Source: Streptomyces sp. SUK 48 (GTDB taxonomy: Bacteria; Actinomycetota; Actinomycetes; Streptomycetales; Streptomycetaceae). From it: a DNA stretch of 64,000 bases. Numbering within the stretch: the stretch's first letter is position 1; every line of letters begins with the position of its first letter. The stretch covers positions 2,480,001 through 2,544,000 of the forward strand of contig NZ_CP045740.1 of the NCBI RefSeq assembly GCF_009650765.1, in the 5' to 3' direction. This document shows positions 55,196-64,000 of this stretch, in pieces. The translations under genes and the position numbers were made by a program. The notes below the pieces were generated by a model. That model made no database searches, was not told the origin of the DNA, and saw only the letters and a program-made list of their open reading frames with translations.

Positions 55196-56847
55196 CAGAA
55201 CTCCCCTGTCCGGTCCGTCCGCAGCCGCTCCAGGAGGAGCAGGGCGGCGGCGCACACCACCATCAGAATGGTCGAAAGGGCCATCGCCTGGCCGTAGTTG
55301 AGGTCGCCGGGGCGGCTGAGCAGCCGGGCCACGGCGACCGGCAGGGTCGGGTTGTCGGGCCGCGCGATGAACACGGTCGCGCCGAACTCGCCGAGCGAGA
55401 CGGCGAACGCGAACCCGGCCGCGACCAGCAACGCCCGCCGTACCAGCGGGAGATCGATCTCCCGCCACACCCGCCAGGGCGAGGCCCCGAGCACGGCCGC
55501 CGCCTCCCGCAGCCGGGCGTCGACCGCGCGCAGCACCGGCAGCATGGTGCGGACCACGAAGGGCGCGCCGACCAGGGCCTGGGCGAGCGGCACCAGGATC
55601 CAGGACTGGCGCAGGTCCAGCGGCGGCTTGTCGAGGGCGATCAGGAAGCCGAAGCCGACGGTCACGGCGGACACGCCGAGCGGCAGCATCAGCAGCGCGT
55701 CGAAGCCCCTCACCAGGCGGCCCGCGTCCCGGCGGGCCAGCGCGGCGGCGGCGAGGGCGCCGATCAGCACGGCGATGGCGGTGGCGGCGGCGGCGTACTG
55801 GAGCGAGGTCCACACCGCGTGCACCGGCGCCACCAGGAACGTACCGCCGTCGGTGCGGGCAAGCGCCCGGTAGTAGCCGAAGCCGGGGGCGTCGAGGGAG
55901 CGGCGGACGAGGACGGCGAGCGGCAGCACCAGGAGCAGCGCCACGGTGGCGAGGACGCCCGCGAGCAGGGTCCACTGCCCGGCGCCGCGCGGCCGGCGCG
56001 CGGTGAGCCCGGGGTCGACCAGGCGCAGGGCGCTCTCCCGGCGCCGTACCGTCCAGGCGTGGACGCCGAGGACCGCGCCGACGGCGGCGAACTGGACGAG
56101 GGTGAGGACGGCGGCCGTGGTCAGGTCGAAGAGCTCGGAGGTCTGCCGGTAGATCTCCACCTCGAGGGTGGAGAAGGTGGGGCCGCCGAGGATCTGGACC
56201 ACGCCGAAGGAGGTGAAGGTGAACAGGAACACCATCAGCGCGGCGGCGGCCACGGCGGGCCCGAGGGCGGGCAGCGTCACCTTCCGCCACGCGGCGAACG
56301 GCGAGGCGCCGAGCATCCGCGCGGCCTCCTCCTGGCGCGGGTCGAGCTGGGCCCACAGGCCGCCCACGGTCCGTACGACGACCGCGTAGTTGAAGAAGAC
56401 GTGCGCGAGCAGGATCGCCCACACGGTGGTGTCCAGGCGGACGCCCCACAGCTGGTCGAGCAGTCCGCCGTGGCCGACGAGCGCGAGGAAGGCGCTGCCG
56501 GCGACGACGGTCGGCAGGACGAACGGGACGGTGACGACGGCCCGCAGCGCCTGCTTGCCGGGGAAGTCGAGGCGGGCGAAGACGAACGCGGCGGGCAGCG
56601 CGAGCAGCAGGGTGAGCGCGGTGGAGGCGAGCGCCTGCCAGGTGGTGAACCACAGCACATGCCGGATGTCCGGCTGGCCGACCACGTCCGCGATCCGCCC
56701 GAACTGCCAGGAGCCGCCGGTCTTCAGGCCGCGCGCCACGATCGCGGCGACGGGCCAGGCGAAGAACACGGCGAAGAACGCGACGGGCAGGGCCATCAGC
56801 CCCAGCCGCGCCGCGCTCCCGCGTCGCGTCCGCGCGCGGGCGGTCAC
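55195..56847 (-). CDS. Thiamine-type ABC transporter permease (fused, ThiP-like)
   Basis: 550 residues, a double-length permease with two binding-protein-dependent transport domains and ~12 helices. EAA loops: EEAARMLGASPFAAWRKVTLP in the first half and LREAAAVLGASPWRVWREIDLP in the second. The GTG at 56847 is chosen because it overlaps the binding-protein stop (GTGA). A GTG at 56880 would overlap by 37 nt. Confidence 0.92.
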   Translation of the reverse strand: MTARARTRRGSAARLGLMALPVAFFAVFFAWPVAAIVARGLKTGGSWQFGRIADVVGQPDIRHVLWFTTWQALASTALTLLLALPAAFVFARLDFPGKQALRAVVTVPFVLPTVVAGSAFLALVGHGGLLDQLWGVRLDTTVWAILLAHVFFNYAVVVRTVGGLWAQLDPRQEEAARMLGASPFAAWRKVTLPALGPAVAAAALMVFLFTFTSFGVVQILGGPTFSTLEVEIYRQTSELFDLTTAAVLTLVQFAAVGAVLGVHAWTVRRRESALRLVDPGLTARRPRGAGQWTLLAGVLATVALLLVLPLAVLVRRSLDAPGFGYYRALARTDGGTFLVAPVHAVWTSLQYAAAATAIAVLIGALAAAALARRDAGRLVRGFDALLMLPLGVSAVTVGFGFLIALDKPPLDLRQSWILVPLAQALVGAPFVVRTMLPVLRAVDARLREAAAVLGASPWRVWREIDLPLVRRALLVAAGFAFAVSLGEFGATVFIARPDNPTLPVAVARLLSRPGDLNYGQAMALSTILMVVCAAALLLLERLRTDRTGEF

Positions 56848-57914
56848 TTCAGTACGAGTGACGTCCACGTCTTGACCCACTGATCACGGTTGGCGGCGAT
56901 CTTCTCGGGGGCCATCGTCTCGGGGTGCCGCGCCGGAGGACCGTACTTGGTGAAGTCGGCGGGCACCTCGGCGCCCGCGACCACCGGGTAGACGTACATG
57001 TTCAGCGGCATGTCCTGCTGGAACTCCCTGGAGATAAGGAAGTCGAGGAACGCCTTGGCGCCCTTGGGGTTCTGCGCGTTGCTCAGCAGCCCGGCGAACT
57101 CGATCTGCCGGAAGCAGGTGCCGGTCGCCACGCCGGTCGGGGCGGTGGCGGGGCGCTTCTTGGCGTAGATCACCTCGGCGGGCGGGGAGGAGGCGTACGA
57201 CACGACGAGCGGCCGGTCGCCACCGGCCTTCTTGCCCTCCGAGGAGCCGGAGAACTCCTGGTAGTACGCCTGTTCCCAGCCGTCGACGACCTTGACGCCG
57301 TTGGCCTTGAGCTTCTTCCAGTAGTCCTGCCAGCCCTGGTCCCCGAACCGCGCGGCGCTGCCCAGCAGGAAGCCGAGGCCCGGCGAGGCGGTGGCCGCGT
57401 TCTCGGTGACCAGGAGGTTCTTGTACGCGGGCTTGGTGAGGTCGGCGTACGACTGCGGCGGCGCCAGGTGGTGCGCGCTGAAGTACGCCTTGTCGTAGTT
57501 GACGCAGATGTCGCCGTAGTCGACGGGCGTGACGCGGTGCTTGCCGTCGAGCTGGTACCGGGCGCCGACCTTGTCCAGGCCCTTGGCGGTGTACGGCTGG
57601 AACAGCCCGTTGTCGAGGGCGCGGGAGAGCAGGGTGTTGTCGACACCGAAGAGGACGTCGCCCTGGGGGTTGTCCTTGGTCAGGATGGCCTTGTTGACGG
57701 CCTGTCCGGCGTCGCCGTCCTTGAGGACGCGGACCTTGTACCCGGAGCGCTTCTCGAAGTCCGCGAGCACGCTCTTGGAGACGGCCCACGAGTCGTGGCT
57801 GACGAGGGTGACGGTCTTGCCGTCCGCCTTGTCCTGCCCCTGCGTCGAACCGCACGCGGACAGCGCGACCAGGCCGAAGCCGACCGCCGCGACCACGAAG
57901 GTCTTGTTGTGCAC
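56844..57914 (-). CDS. Thiamine-type ABC transporter substrate-binding lipoprotein
   Basis: 356 residues from a GTG behind AGGAGG. Signal with lipobox LSAC. The mature part follows the TbpA/ThiB pattern: VTLVSHDSWAVSKSVLADFEKRSG, FGVDNTLLSRALDNGLFQPY, VDYGDICVNYDKAYF and VSYASSPPAEVIYAKK. First gene of the operon, 80 nt downstream of a TPP riboswitch and behind a hairpin that can hide its ribosome site. Confidence 0.93.
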   Translation of the reverse strand: MHNKTFVVAAVGFGLVALSACGSTQGQDKADGKTVTLVSHDSWAVSKSVLADFEKRSGYKVRVLKDGDAGQAVNKAILTKDNPQGDVLFGVDNTLLSRALDNGLFQPYTAKGLDKVGARYQLDGKHRVTPVDYGDICVNYDKAYFSAHHLAPPQSYADLTKPAYKNLLVTENAATASPGLGFLLGSAARFGDQGWQDYWKKLKANGVKVVDGWEQAYYQEFSGSSEGKKAGGDRPLVVSYASSPPAEVIYAKKRPATAPTGVATGTCFRQIEFAGLLSNAQNPKGAKAFLDFLISREFQQDMPLNMYVYPVVAGAEVPADFTKYGPPARHPETMAPEKIAANRDQWVKTWTSLVLK

Positions 57915-57922
57915 TTGGTTGT

Positions 57923-57976
57923 CCTCCTGGGGTTGGCCAGGAAGAACGCGGCCCTGCCCGGAGAACCCGGACAGGG
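57923..57976 (-). promoter_or_regulatory. Expression platform: two hairpins, one covering the Shine-Dalgarno
   Basis: Nearest the start, TCCTGG/CCAGGA arms (57925-57942) pair around CCAACC and include the 5' half of AGGAGG, so the ribosome site would be masked. Further upstream a 10-bp stem (57952-57961 with 57967-57976, one G-U pair) has no T-run. This suggests translational rather than transcriptional control. Confidence 0.6.
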
Positions 57977-57993
57977 CGCAACAGCTTGAGTAG

Positions 57994-58087
57994 TGACCGA
58001 ACTTCCTACCCAGAATGACCTGGGCGAGGTTCAGAGGGTCTGCGGCCTGGTGCCGCACTCTCAGCGCTGTGGCGCTCCCCTGTCGGA
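57994..58087 (-). ncRNA. TPP riboswitch (THI element)
   Basis: On the minus strand the ~94-nt leader contains the conserved THI-box parts in order: GGGGAGCGCC, GCTGAGAG (complement of 58058-58064 and neighbours), a stem GTGCGGC/GCCGC, then ACCCTCTGAACCT and the closing CTGGGTAGGAAG region. Spacing and order match thiamine-pyrophosphate aptamers. It precedes the thiamine-type ABC operon, which it should repress when TPP is abundant. Confidence 0.9.
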
Positions 58088-58116
58088 ATATGAAGATGTG
58101 ATGGAACGGGCCCAGA

Positions 58117-59223
58117 CTACCGCTCGGTGGCGGCGAGCTGACCGCAGGCTCCGTCGATCTCCTGCCCACGGGTGTCCCGGATCGTCACCGGCACACCGTG
58201 CGCGGCGATCGCCTCCACGAACGCCTTCTCGTCCTCGGGCCGCGAGGCCGTCCACTTGGAGCCGGGAGTCGGGTTCAGCGGGATGAGATTGACGTGCACG
58301 GGGCGGCCGCGCAGCAGCCGGCCGAGCCGGTCGCCGCGCCATGCCTGGTCGTTGATGTCGCGGATCAGCGCGTACTCGATCGACAGCCGGCGCCCGCTCT
58401 TCTCGGCGTACTCGAATCCGGCGTCCAGCACCTCGCGCACCTTCCACCGCGTGTTCACGGGGACGAGGGTGTCGCGCAGCTCGTCATCGGGGGCGTGCAG
58501 CGAGATCGCCAGGCGGCACTTGAAGCCCTCGTCGGAGAACCGGTGGATGGCGGGGACCAGGCCGACGGTGGAGACGGTGATGCCGCGCTGGGAGAGACCG
58601 AGGCCGTCCGGCGCCGGGTCGGTGAGCGCGCGGATGGCGCCGACGACCCGCTTGTAGTTGGCGAGCGGCTCGCCCATGCCCATGAACACGATGTTCGACA
58701 GCCGCGCCGGGCCGCCCGGCACCTCGCCGTCGCGCAGCGCCCGCATGCCGTCCACGATCTGGTGGACGATCTCCGCGGTGGACAGATTGCGGTCCAGGCC
58801 CGCCTGGCCGGTGGCGCAGAACGGGCAGTTCATCCCGCAGCCCGCCTGCGAGCTGATGCACATGGTGACCCGGTCCGGGTACCGCATCAGGACCGACTCC
58901 ACGAGGGTGCCGTCGAACAGCCGCCACAGCGTCTTGCGGGTGGTGCCCTCGTCGGTCGCCAGATGCCGGACGACCGTCATCAGCTCCGGGAACAGCGCCT
59001 CGCGCAGCTTCTCCCGGGAGCCGGCCGGGATGTCGGTCCACTGCTCCGGGTCGTGCGCGTACCGCGCGAAGTAGTGCTGCGACAGCTGCTTGGCACGGAA
59101 CGGCTTCTCACCGATCCCGGCCACCGCTTCCTTGCGCTCGGCGGGCGAGAGATCGGCGAGATGCCGCGGCGGCTTCTTGGCTCCGCGCGGCGCGACAAAG
59201 GTGAGTTCTCCGGGAATGGGCAT
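58117..59223 (-). CDS. rlmN: 23S rRNA (adenine(2503)-C(2))-methyltransferase
   Basis: 368 residues, radical SAM. The cluster cysteines are in [16 protein letters not shown], the catalytic Cys near the C-terminus in EIDGACGQL and the other in [17 protein letters not shown] and [11 protein letters not shown] are family motifs. It methylates A2503 of 23S rRNA and A37 of some tRNAs. ATG at 59223 (MPIPGELTF). Confidence 0.96.
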   Translation of the reverse strand: MPIPGELTFVAPRGAKKPPRHLADLSPAERKEAVAGIGEKPFRAKQLSQHYFARYAHDPEQWTDIPAGSREKLREALFPELMTVVRHLATDEGTTRKTLWRLFDGTLVESVLMRYPDRVTMCISSQAGCGMNCPFCATGQAGLDRNLSTAEIVHQIVDGMRALRDGEVPGGPARLSNIVFMGMGEPLANYKRVVGAIRALTDPAPDGLGLSQRGITVSTVGLVPAIHRFSDEGFKCRLAISLHAPDDELRDTLVPVNTRWKVREVLDAGFEYAEKSGRRLSIEYALIRDINDQAWRGDRLGRLLRGRPVHVNLIPLNPTPGSKWTASRPEDEKAFVEAIAAHGVPVTIRDTRGQEIDGACGQLAATER

Positions 59224-59348
59224 GGTGGTACCAGTGTCGCAGATCCATTGGGGTGACCCGCGGCCGCTGGATTGTGGCGCGTATCGCGGTCCGGCCGCTC
59301 GGCTCCGGGGGTCCGGCCGGTACGGGAGCCGGCCGGCCGACGGGTGGC

Positions 59349-60125
59349 TTACATCGGTTTCGGCTTGATCATCGCGAAGGGGGCGCCCTGGGGGTCGGCG
59401 ACCACGGTCATGCGGCCGGCCATCATGTCGAAGGGCGGGGCGAGGACCGTGCCGCCGCTTCTGACCAGGGCGTCCACGGTGGAGTCGACGTCGTCGACGG
59501 CGAAGTAGCTCAGCCAGTGGGCCGGGGTGCCGGGCGGGTCGTTCGCCAGCTGGGTGACGCCGCCGACCGGGCGGCCGCCGACCAGCAGCACCCAGTAGGA
59601 GTCCGCGCCCTCCATGGGCTCGATCTCGATGCCGAACGCCTCGCCGTAGAAGCCGGTGGCGCCGGGTACGTCGCTGGTGTGCAGCTCGTTCCAGGTCAGG
59701 GCGCCCGCCTCGTTGACCACCTGGGCGCCGGAGAACGCGCCGGGCTGCCAGACGCCGAAGACGGCGCCCTGCGGGTCGGCGGCGATCAGCATGCGGCCGA
59801 GATCGCCGACGTCCATCACCGGGACGATCAGGGTGCCGCCCGCCGAGACGATCGCGTCCTGGGTGGCCTGGGCGTCGGTGGACGCCAGGTAGCTGGTCCA
59901 GACGGTGGGCGGCGGCTCCGGCATGTCCTGGGGCTTGGGACCGAGGCCCGCCACGGCCTTGCCGTGCAGCTCGCAGACCGTGTAGCCGCCGAACTCGGCC
60001 GGTCCCGGCTGGCCCTGCCAGCCCAGCAGGTCGCGGTAGAAGTCCAGCGCGGCCTGCTGGTCCGACGCCATCAGGTCGACCCAGCACGGGGTGCCGGTCG
60101 CGTACGGGGTGGTGACTTCGGGCAT
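59349..60125 (-). CDS. VOC-family protein, two glyoxalase-like domains
   Basis: 258 residues with two tandem VOC half-modules: [20 protein letters not shown]...VWQP, then [20 protein letters not shown]...AMIKP. Related to the 27-kDa antigen/hydroxylase CFP30B-like group. Metal ligands are not fully conserved, so the activity (dioxygenase, lyase or resistance binding) is open. Sits between cdsA and rlmN on the same strand. Confidence 0.88.
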   Translation of the reverse strand: MPEVTTPYATGTPCWVDLMASDQQAALDFYRDLLGWQGQPGPAEFGGYTVCELHGKAVAGLGPKPQDMPEPPPTVWTSYLASTDAQATQDAIVSAGGTLIVPVMDVGDLGRMLIAADPQGAVFGVWQPGAFSGAQVVNEAGALTWNELHTSDVPGATGFYGEAFGIEIEPMEGADSYWVLLVGGRPVGGVTQLANDPPGTPAHWLSYFAVDDVDSTVDALVRSGGTVLAPPFDMMAGRMTVVADPQGAPFAMIKPKPM

Positions 60126-60226
60126 CTCTCGCTCTCCCTACCAGGGGCCGCTCTTTGTCACCATCGTGTGGCCAAACACGGGCGCCCGCGCGCCAGGGGC
60201 GAGGCCCCGCGGGGCCGGATGAGCGG

Positions 60227-60285
60227 ACGGCCGTACGACGACGGGCCCCGGCCCTGGGAACCAGGACGGGGGCCCGTACGGCCGT
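60227..60285 (-). terminator. Terminator hairpin after cdsA
   Basis: Arms 60227-60249 and 60269-60285 pair over 17 bp (ACGGCCGTACG + GGGCCCC), with a 5-nt bulge ACGAC in the left arm. They lie in the 184-bp gap after the cdsA stop. It ends the pyrH-frr-cdsA transcript or insulates the VOC gene. Confidence 0.6.
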
Positions 60286-60309
60286 GACGGCACGCGACAG
60301 CGGGTTTCG

Positions 60310-61611
60310 TCAGGTGGAGCCGACGAAGAGCACCAGCAGCAGCCAGACCACCGGCGCCGTGGGCAGCAGGGAGTCCAGACGGTCCATGATGCCGCCGTGC
60401 CCCGGCAGCAGGGTGCCCATGTCCTTGATGCCGAGGTCCCGCTTGATCATGGACTCGCCGAGGTCGCCCAGGGTGGCGCTGGCCGCGACCGCGAGACCCA
60501 GCAGCAGCCCCTGCCACCAGTGGCCGCCGTCGATCAGGAACTGCATGCACAGCGCGCCCACGACCATCGCGAACGACACCGCGCCGAACAGGCCCTCGCG
60601 GGTTTTTCCGGGGCTGATCCGCGGGGCGAGCTTGTGCTTGCCGAAGCGCCAGCCGACCGCATAGGCGCCGGTGTCGCTGACCACGGTGAGCAGCAGGAAG
60701 GTCAGGACCCGCCAGGGACCGTCGTCCGCGGCGAGCATCAGGGCGACGAAGGTGGCCAGGAAGGGCACGTAGAACGCCGCGAAGACACCGGCCGTGACGT
60801 CCTTGAGGTAGCCCTCCGGTGGCTCCGTCATCCGCCAGACCAGCACCGCGAGCGCGGTGAGGGCCATGGCCACCCAGGCGCCCTCGGCGCCGCGCACATA
60901 GCCGGCCACCACCATCGCCGCACCGCCGACCGCGAGCGGCACGAGCGGCGCCTTGATCTGCTTGCGCTCCTGGAGCCTGCTGGTCAGCTCCCACAGACCG
61001 ACGACGACGGCGACCGCGACCACCCCGACGAACACGGCCTTGACGATGAACAGCGACGCGATGATCACCACGCCGAGACCCACGCCGACGCCTATGGCCG
61101 CGCTGAGGTCGCGGCCCGCGCTCTTCTTCTGCGGCGCCGGCGCTGGCGCCGGCTGCGGGGCGTCGGGCATGGGTACCGGATTCTGGCTCGGGCTCGGGGT
61201 CGGAGCCGGGGTCGGCTGGGGCGTCCCGTACGGGGCCTGCGGCTGCGCCCCGTAGGGCTGCTGCCCGTACTGCGGCCGCTGCTCGAACGGCTGCTGCTGC
61301 GGCTGCTCGTACGGCGGCCGCTCCCCGTACGGGGGCTCCGCGCCGTACCGCGGCGGTGTCCCGTGCTGCGGCTGGGGCTCGTCCCGGAACAAGGGGCCGC
61401 TCAGCCGAGCAGCCCCCCGGGTGTCGTCCTGGTCTCCGCCATACGCGGGTACATCGGGCACGATGGGCATGGGGCGCGTGTGCTGCGCCGCGGGCGCATC
61501 GTACGCGGGACCCGCCGGGGCGTCCCCGCCCTGGACGGGCCCGCCCTCGGCGGGCCCCCAGTAGCCGGTCTGCCCCGCCGGTGGCGGCGCCCCCCAGGAA
61601 GAGTCGCTCAT
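60310..61611 (-). CDS. cdsA: Phosphatidate cytidylyltransferase
   Basis: 433 residues. Makes CDP-diacylglycerol from phosphatidate and CTP for phospholipid synthesis. The C-terminal ~260 residues have eight or so helices and the CDS signature GDLGESMIKRDLGIKDMGTLLPGHGG...DS, with VSDTGAYAVGWRFGKHKL. An unusual ~170-residue Pro/Gln/Tyr-rich tail precedes the membrane part (PYGERPPYEQPQQQPFEQ). ATG overlaps the frr stop by one base. Confidence 0.95.
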   Translation of the reverse strand: MSDSSWGAPPPAGQTGYWGPAEGGPVQGGDAPAGPAYDAPAAQHTRPMPIVPDVPAYGGDQDDTRGAARLSGPLFRDEPQPQHGTPPRYGAEPPYGERPPYEQPQQQPFEQRPQYGQQPYGAQPQAPYGTPQPTPAPTPSPSQNPVPMPDAPQPAPAPAPQKKSAGRDLSAAIGVGVGLGVVIIASLFIVKAVFVGVVAVAVVVGLWELTSRLQERKQIKAPLVPLAVGGAAMVVAGYVRGAEGAWVAMALTALAVLVWRMTEPPEGYLKDVTAGVFAAFYVPFLATFVALMLAADDGPWRVLTFLLLTVVSDTGAYAVGWRFGKHKLAPRISPGKTREGLFGAVSFAMVVGALCMQFLIDGGHWWQGLLLGLAVAASATLGDLGESMIKRDLGIKDMGTLLPGHGGIMDRLDSLLPTAPVVWLLLVLFVGST

Positions 61612-62168
61612 CAGACTTCGAGCAGTTCCGATTCCTTGTGCTTGAGGAGCTCGTCCACCTGAGCGACGTACTTCGCCGTCAGGTCGTCCAGCTCCTTCTC
61701 CGCACGGCGGCCCTCGTCCTCACCGATCTCGCCATCCTTGATCATCTTGTCGATGGCGTCCTTGGCCTTGCGGCGCACGGAACGGATGGAGACCTTGGAG
61801 TCCTCGGCCTTGCCCTTGGCGACCTTGATGTAGTCGCGACGGCGCTCCTCGGTCAGCTCGGGGAACACCACCCGGATGATGTTGCCGTCGTTGCTGGGGT
61901 TGACGCCCAGGTCGGAATCGCGGATCGCCTGCTCGATGTTGCGCAGCGCGCTCTTGTCGAACGGCGTGACGACCGCCATCCGCGGCTCCGGCACGGAGAA
62001 CGAGGCCAGCTGGTTGATCGGCGTCAGGGCACCGTAGTAGTCGGCCACGATCTTGTTGAACATCGCCGGGTGCGCACGGCCGGTGCGGATCGCGGCGAAG
62101 TCCTCCTTGGCGACCACGACGGCCTTCTCCATCTTCTCCTCGGCTTCGAGGAGGGTCTCTTCGATCAC
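61611..62168 (-). CDS. frr: Ribosome recycling factor
   Basis: 185 residues, the standard RRF length, from the GTG at 62168 behind AGGAG. Motifs: [44 protein letters not shown] and [16 protein letters not shown] [12 protein letters not shown]. With EF-G it splits ribosomes after termination. Sits between pyrH and cdsA. A 184-bp gap to pyrH holds no gene. Confidence 0.97.
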   Translation of the reverse strand: MIEETLLEAEEKMEKAVVVAKEDFAAIRTGRAHPAMFNKIVADYYGALTPINQLASFSVPEPRMAVVTPFDKSALRNIEQAIRDSDLGVNPSNDGNIIRVVFPELTEERRRDYIKVAKGKAEDSKVSIRSVRRKAKDAIDKMIKDGEIGEDEGRRAEKELDDLTAKYVAQVDELLKHKESELLEV

Positions 62169-62352
62169 CACTTGCTCCTGCGTGTCTTGAGTGAGGCCCG
62201 GCCGCGGTTCCTCAGCGGTTCGCCGGCCGGCTGCGTCGCGTCTTCTTCCTGCACGGTTCCCGACCGGCAGGACATTGTCCATCCCCCGGCCGAGGCGCGT
62301 CCCGTCCGTCCCTCGGACAGGTGTCGTACCCGGGCGACGGGGGGCGTGCCGG

Positions 62353-63111
62353 TCAGTTCCGGCTGCCGTGGTCACCCACCAGCGTGCCGATCTTCTCACC
62401 CTTGACGGCACGGGCGATATTGCCCTCGGCGAGAAGCTCGAAGACGAGGATCGGGAGCTTGTTGTCGCGGCACAGCGTGATCGCGGTGGCGTCGGCGACC
62501 TTCAGGTCCCGGGTGATGACCTCGCCGTAGCCGAGGGCGTCGAACTTGACGGCGTCGGGGTTGGTCTTGGGGTCGGAGTCGTAGACTCCGTCCACCCCGT
62601 TCTTGCCCATGAGCAGCGCCTCGGCGTCGATCTCCAGGGCGCGCTGGGCGGCGGTGGTGTCGGTGGAGAAGTAGGGCATGCCCATACCGGCGCCGAAGAT
62701 GACCACGCGGCCCTTCTCCAGGTGGCGCACGGCGCGCAGCGGGATGTACGGCTCGGCGACCTGGCCCATGGTGATGGCGGTCTGCACCCGGCTGTCGATG
62801 CCCTCCTTCTCCAGGAAGTCCTGGAGGGCGAGGCAGTTCATCACGGTGCCGAGCATGCCCATGTAGTCGGAGCGGGCGCGGTCCATGCCGCGCTGCTGGA
62901 GTTCGGCGCCGCGGAAGAAGTTGCCGCCGCCGATGACGACCGCGACCTGCGCGCCGTCCCGTACGACGGCCGCGATCTCGCGAGCGATCTTGTGCACCAC
63001 GTCCGGGTCGACACCCAGGCCGCCGCCACCGGAGAACGCCTCTCCGGACAGCTTCAGCAGAAACCGGCCGCGTACTTTGCCGTCGTCGCTCTTCTGGGCC
63101 TTGTCGGTCAT
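62353..63111 (-). CDS. pyrH: UMP kinase
   Basis: 252 residues, amino-acid-kinase fold. Segments [52 protein letters not shown] and [16 protein letters not shown] line the ATP and UMP sites. Phosphorylates UMP to UDP. The ATG at 63111 has GGGAT upstream. A frame start at 63141 is less likely. Confidence 0.97.
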   Translation of the reverse strand: MTDKAQKSDDGKVRGRFLLKLSGEAFSGGGGLGVDPDVVHKIAREIAAVVRDGAQVAVVIGGGNFFRGAELQQRGMDRARSDYMGMLGTVMNCLALQDFLEKEGIDSRVQTAITMGQVAEPYIPLRAVRHLEKGRVVIFGAGMGMPYFSTDTTAAQRALEIDAEALLMGKNGVDGVYDSDPKTNPDAVKFDALGYGEVITRDLKVADATAITLCRDNKLPILVFELLAEGNIARAVKGEKIGTLVGDHGSRN

Positions 63112-63151
63112 GGGAGATCCCGCCTCTTTCACGTGTTGCACATACGAAGAA

Positions 63152-63199
63152 GGCCATTGCCGGTGGGGTCGCTATTCGCTCCCATACGCGGCAATGGCC
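63152..63199 (-). terminator. tsf-pyrH intergenic terminator
   Basis: An 11-bp perfect inverted repeat (63152-63162 and 63189-63199, GGCCATTGCCG/CGGCAATGGCC) with a 26-nt loop, followed on the minus strand by TTCTTC. A perfect 16-bp palindrome CCACACCCGGGTGTGG (63227-63242) lies upstream, and TAGGGT (63273-63268) is a possible pyrH promoter -10. The terminator may be leaky, as pyrH lies directly behind. Confidence 0.7.
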
Positions 63200-63315
63200 T
63201 CCTCGTCAGATCTGCTGCCGTCCGCCCCACACCCGGGTGTGGCGGTGGTCGCGGACGACTGCTGTCGACCCTATCGGGATTTCTCCGCGGGTCGCGCGTC
63301 GATCGCGGTACGGAC

Positions 63316-64000
63316 TCAGATGCCGACCTTGATGCGCGTGAAGCGCTTCAGGGTGACACCGGCCTCGTCCAGCACCTTCTGGACCGACTTCTTGTTGTCC
63401 AGCGCGTACGGCTGGCCCAGCAGGGTGGCGTCCTTGAAGAAGCCGTTGACGCGACCGTCGACGATCTTGGCGATCGCGGCCTCGGGCTTGCCCTCGGCGC
63501 GGGTCGTCTCCTCGGCGATGCGACGCTCGGACTCGACGACGTCGGCCGGGACGTCTTCCTTGGCCAGGTACTTCGGCGCGAACGCGGCGATGTGCTGGGC
63601 GATGCCCTTGGCGACGTCGGCGTTCGGCTTGTCCAGCTCGACCAGGACACCGATCTGCGGGGGCAGGTCGGGCATGGTGCGGTGCATGTAGGCGGTGACG
63701 TAGCCGTCGGAGAACCGCGCGAAGCGGTCCAGGACGATCTTCTCACCGAGGTTGGCGTTGGCCTCGTCCACGAACGCCTGGACGGTCTTGCCGGGCTCGA
63801 TCTCGGAGGCGAGCAGGGCCTCGATGTCGGCCGGGGAGATCTTCGCGACGTGCTCGGCGATGGTCTTGGCCACGGCCTGGAACTTGTCACCCTTGGCGAC
63901 GAAGTCCGTCTCGCACTTCAGCTCGACCAGGACGCCGGAGGCGTTGTCGTCGGCGATGATGGAGACCACGGCACCGTTCTCGGCGGAGCGGCCCTCGCGC
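63316..64000 (-). CDS. tsf: Elongation factor Ts (5' partial)
   Basis: The 3' ~228 codons of tsf. The N-terminus lies beyond the window end. The frame is open to 64000 (reads REGRSAENGAVVS at the edge). Motifs VELKCETDFVAKGDKFQ and VGQPYALDNKKSVQKVL-like LLGQPYALDNKKSV identify EF-Ts, the GDP/GTP exchange factor of EF-Tu. Upstream of pyrH, as in most bacteria. Confidence 0.96.
   Translation of the reverse strand, partial: REGRSAENGAVVSIIADDNASGVLVELKCETDFVAKGDKFQAVAKTIAEHVAKISPADIEALLASEIEPGKTVQAFVDEANANLGEKIVLDRFARFSDGYVTAYMHRTMPDLPPQIGVLVELDKPNADVAKGIAQHIAAFAPKYLAKEDVPADVVESERRIAEETTRAEGKPEAAIAKIVDGRVNGFFKDATLLGQPYALDNKKSVQKVLDEAGVTLKRFTRIKVGI

Overview
The window is a chromosomal segment of a high-GC actinomycete, almost certainly a Streptomyces. 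The reasons are strong G/C bias at third codon positions, frequent GTG starts, many 4-nt ATGA/GTGA gene overlaps, and family content typical of the genus: XRE/DUF5753 with DUF397, PucR, RsbRST stressosome genes, mycothiol-dependent maleylpyruvate isomerase family, GH18 chitinase with a DasR-type site, and the tsf-pyrH-frr-cdsA block next to the dxr-rseP-ispG block. No rRNA, tRNA, CRISPR array or intact insertion sequence was seen.

Layout. 1-1.1 kb: 3' end of a secreted SGNH-hydrolase/LamG protein. 1.1-2.8 kb: DUF397 and XRE/DUF5753 genes divergent from an anti-sigma-like ATPase. 2.8-6.7 kb: dxr-rseP-ispG (MEP isoprenoid pathway plus site-2 protease), minus strand. 6.9-11.4 kb: small secreted lamin-tail protein, a frameshifted acyl-CoA dehydrogenase, a small membrane protein with a repeated tail, and an FAD monooxygenase. 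11.7-30 kb: a region centred on amine catabolism, with an aldehyde dehydrogenase and its PucR regulator, a VirD4/FtsK-like ATPase, gabT, PAP2 phosphatase, GH18 chitinase, a gamma-glutamylputrescine-oxidase-like flavoenzyme, a polyamine ABC transporter (potDABC order) and gamma-aminobutyraldehyde dehydrogenase. 29.7-33.3 kb: NADAR protein, frameshifted DUF4190 protein, adenosine deaminase and GDPD phosphodiesterase. 33.3-40.5 kb: a tightly overlapping six-gene stressosome/partner-switching operon (RsbR, RsbS, RsbT, ATPase-PP2C, hybrid kinase, receiver-PP2C), followed by one more ATPase and a membrane protein. 40.6-44.8 kb: a tandem-GNAT protein overlapping a carbohydrate ABC transporter without its own ATPase. 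45-49.9 kb: a second amine module with polyamine-binding lipoprotein, aldehyde dehydrogenase, Lrp/AsnC regulator and class III aminotransferase. 50-54.2 kb: ABC ATPase and permease, LOG-family protein, maleylpyruvate isomerase-like protein. 54.2-58.1 kb: thiamine-type ABC transporter behind a TPP riboswitch. 58.1-64 kb: rlmN, VOC protein, cdsA, frr, pyrH and the 3' part of tsf.

How the genes work together. The two amine modules together supply uptake (PotABCD plus a second binding protein), flavin-dependent oxidation or transamination, aldehyde oxidation and GABA transamination. This would lead polyamines to GABA and succinate, under PucR and Lrp-type control. The gamma-glutamylation and hydrolysis steps of the glutamylated route are not encoded here. 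The stressosome operon could carry a stress signal through STAS proteins and a kinase/phosphatase relay to anti-sigma factors, but no sigma factor gene lies beside it. Two genes (acyl-CoA dehydrogenase, DUF4190) each carry what looks like one missing base next to a short G or C run. These may be real lesions or assembly errors.
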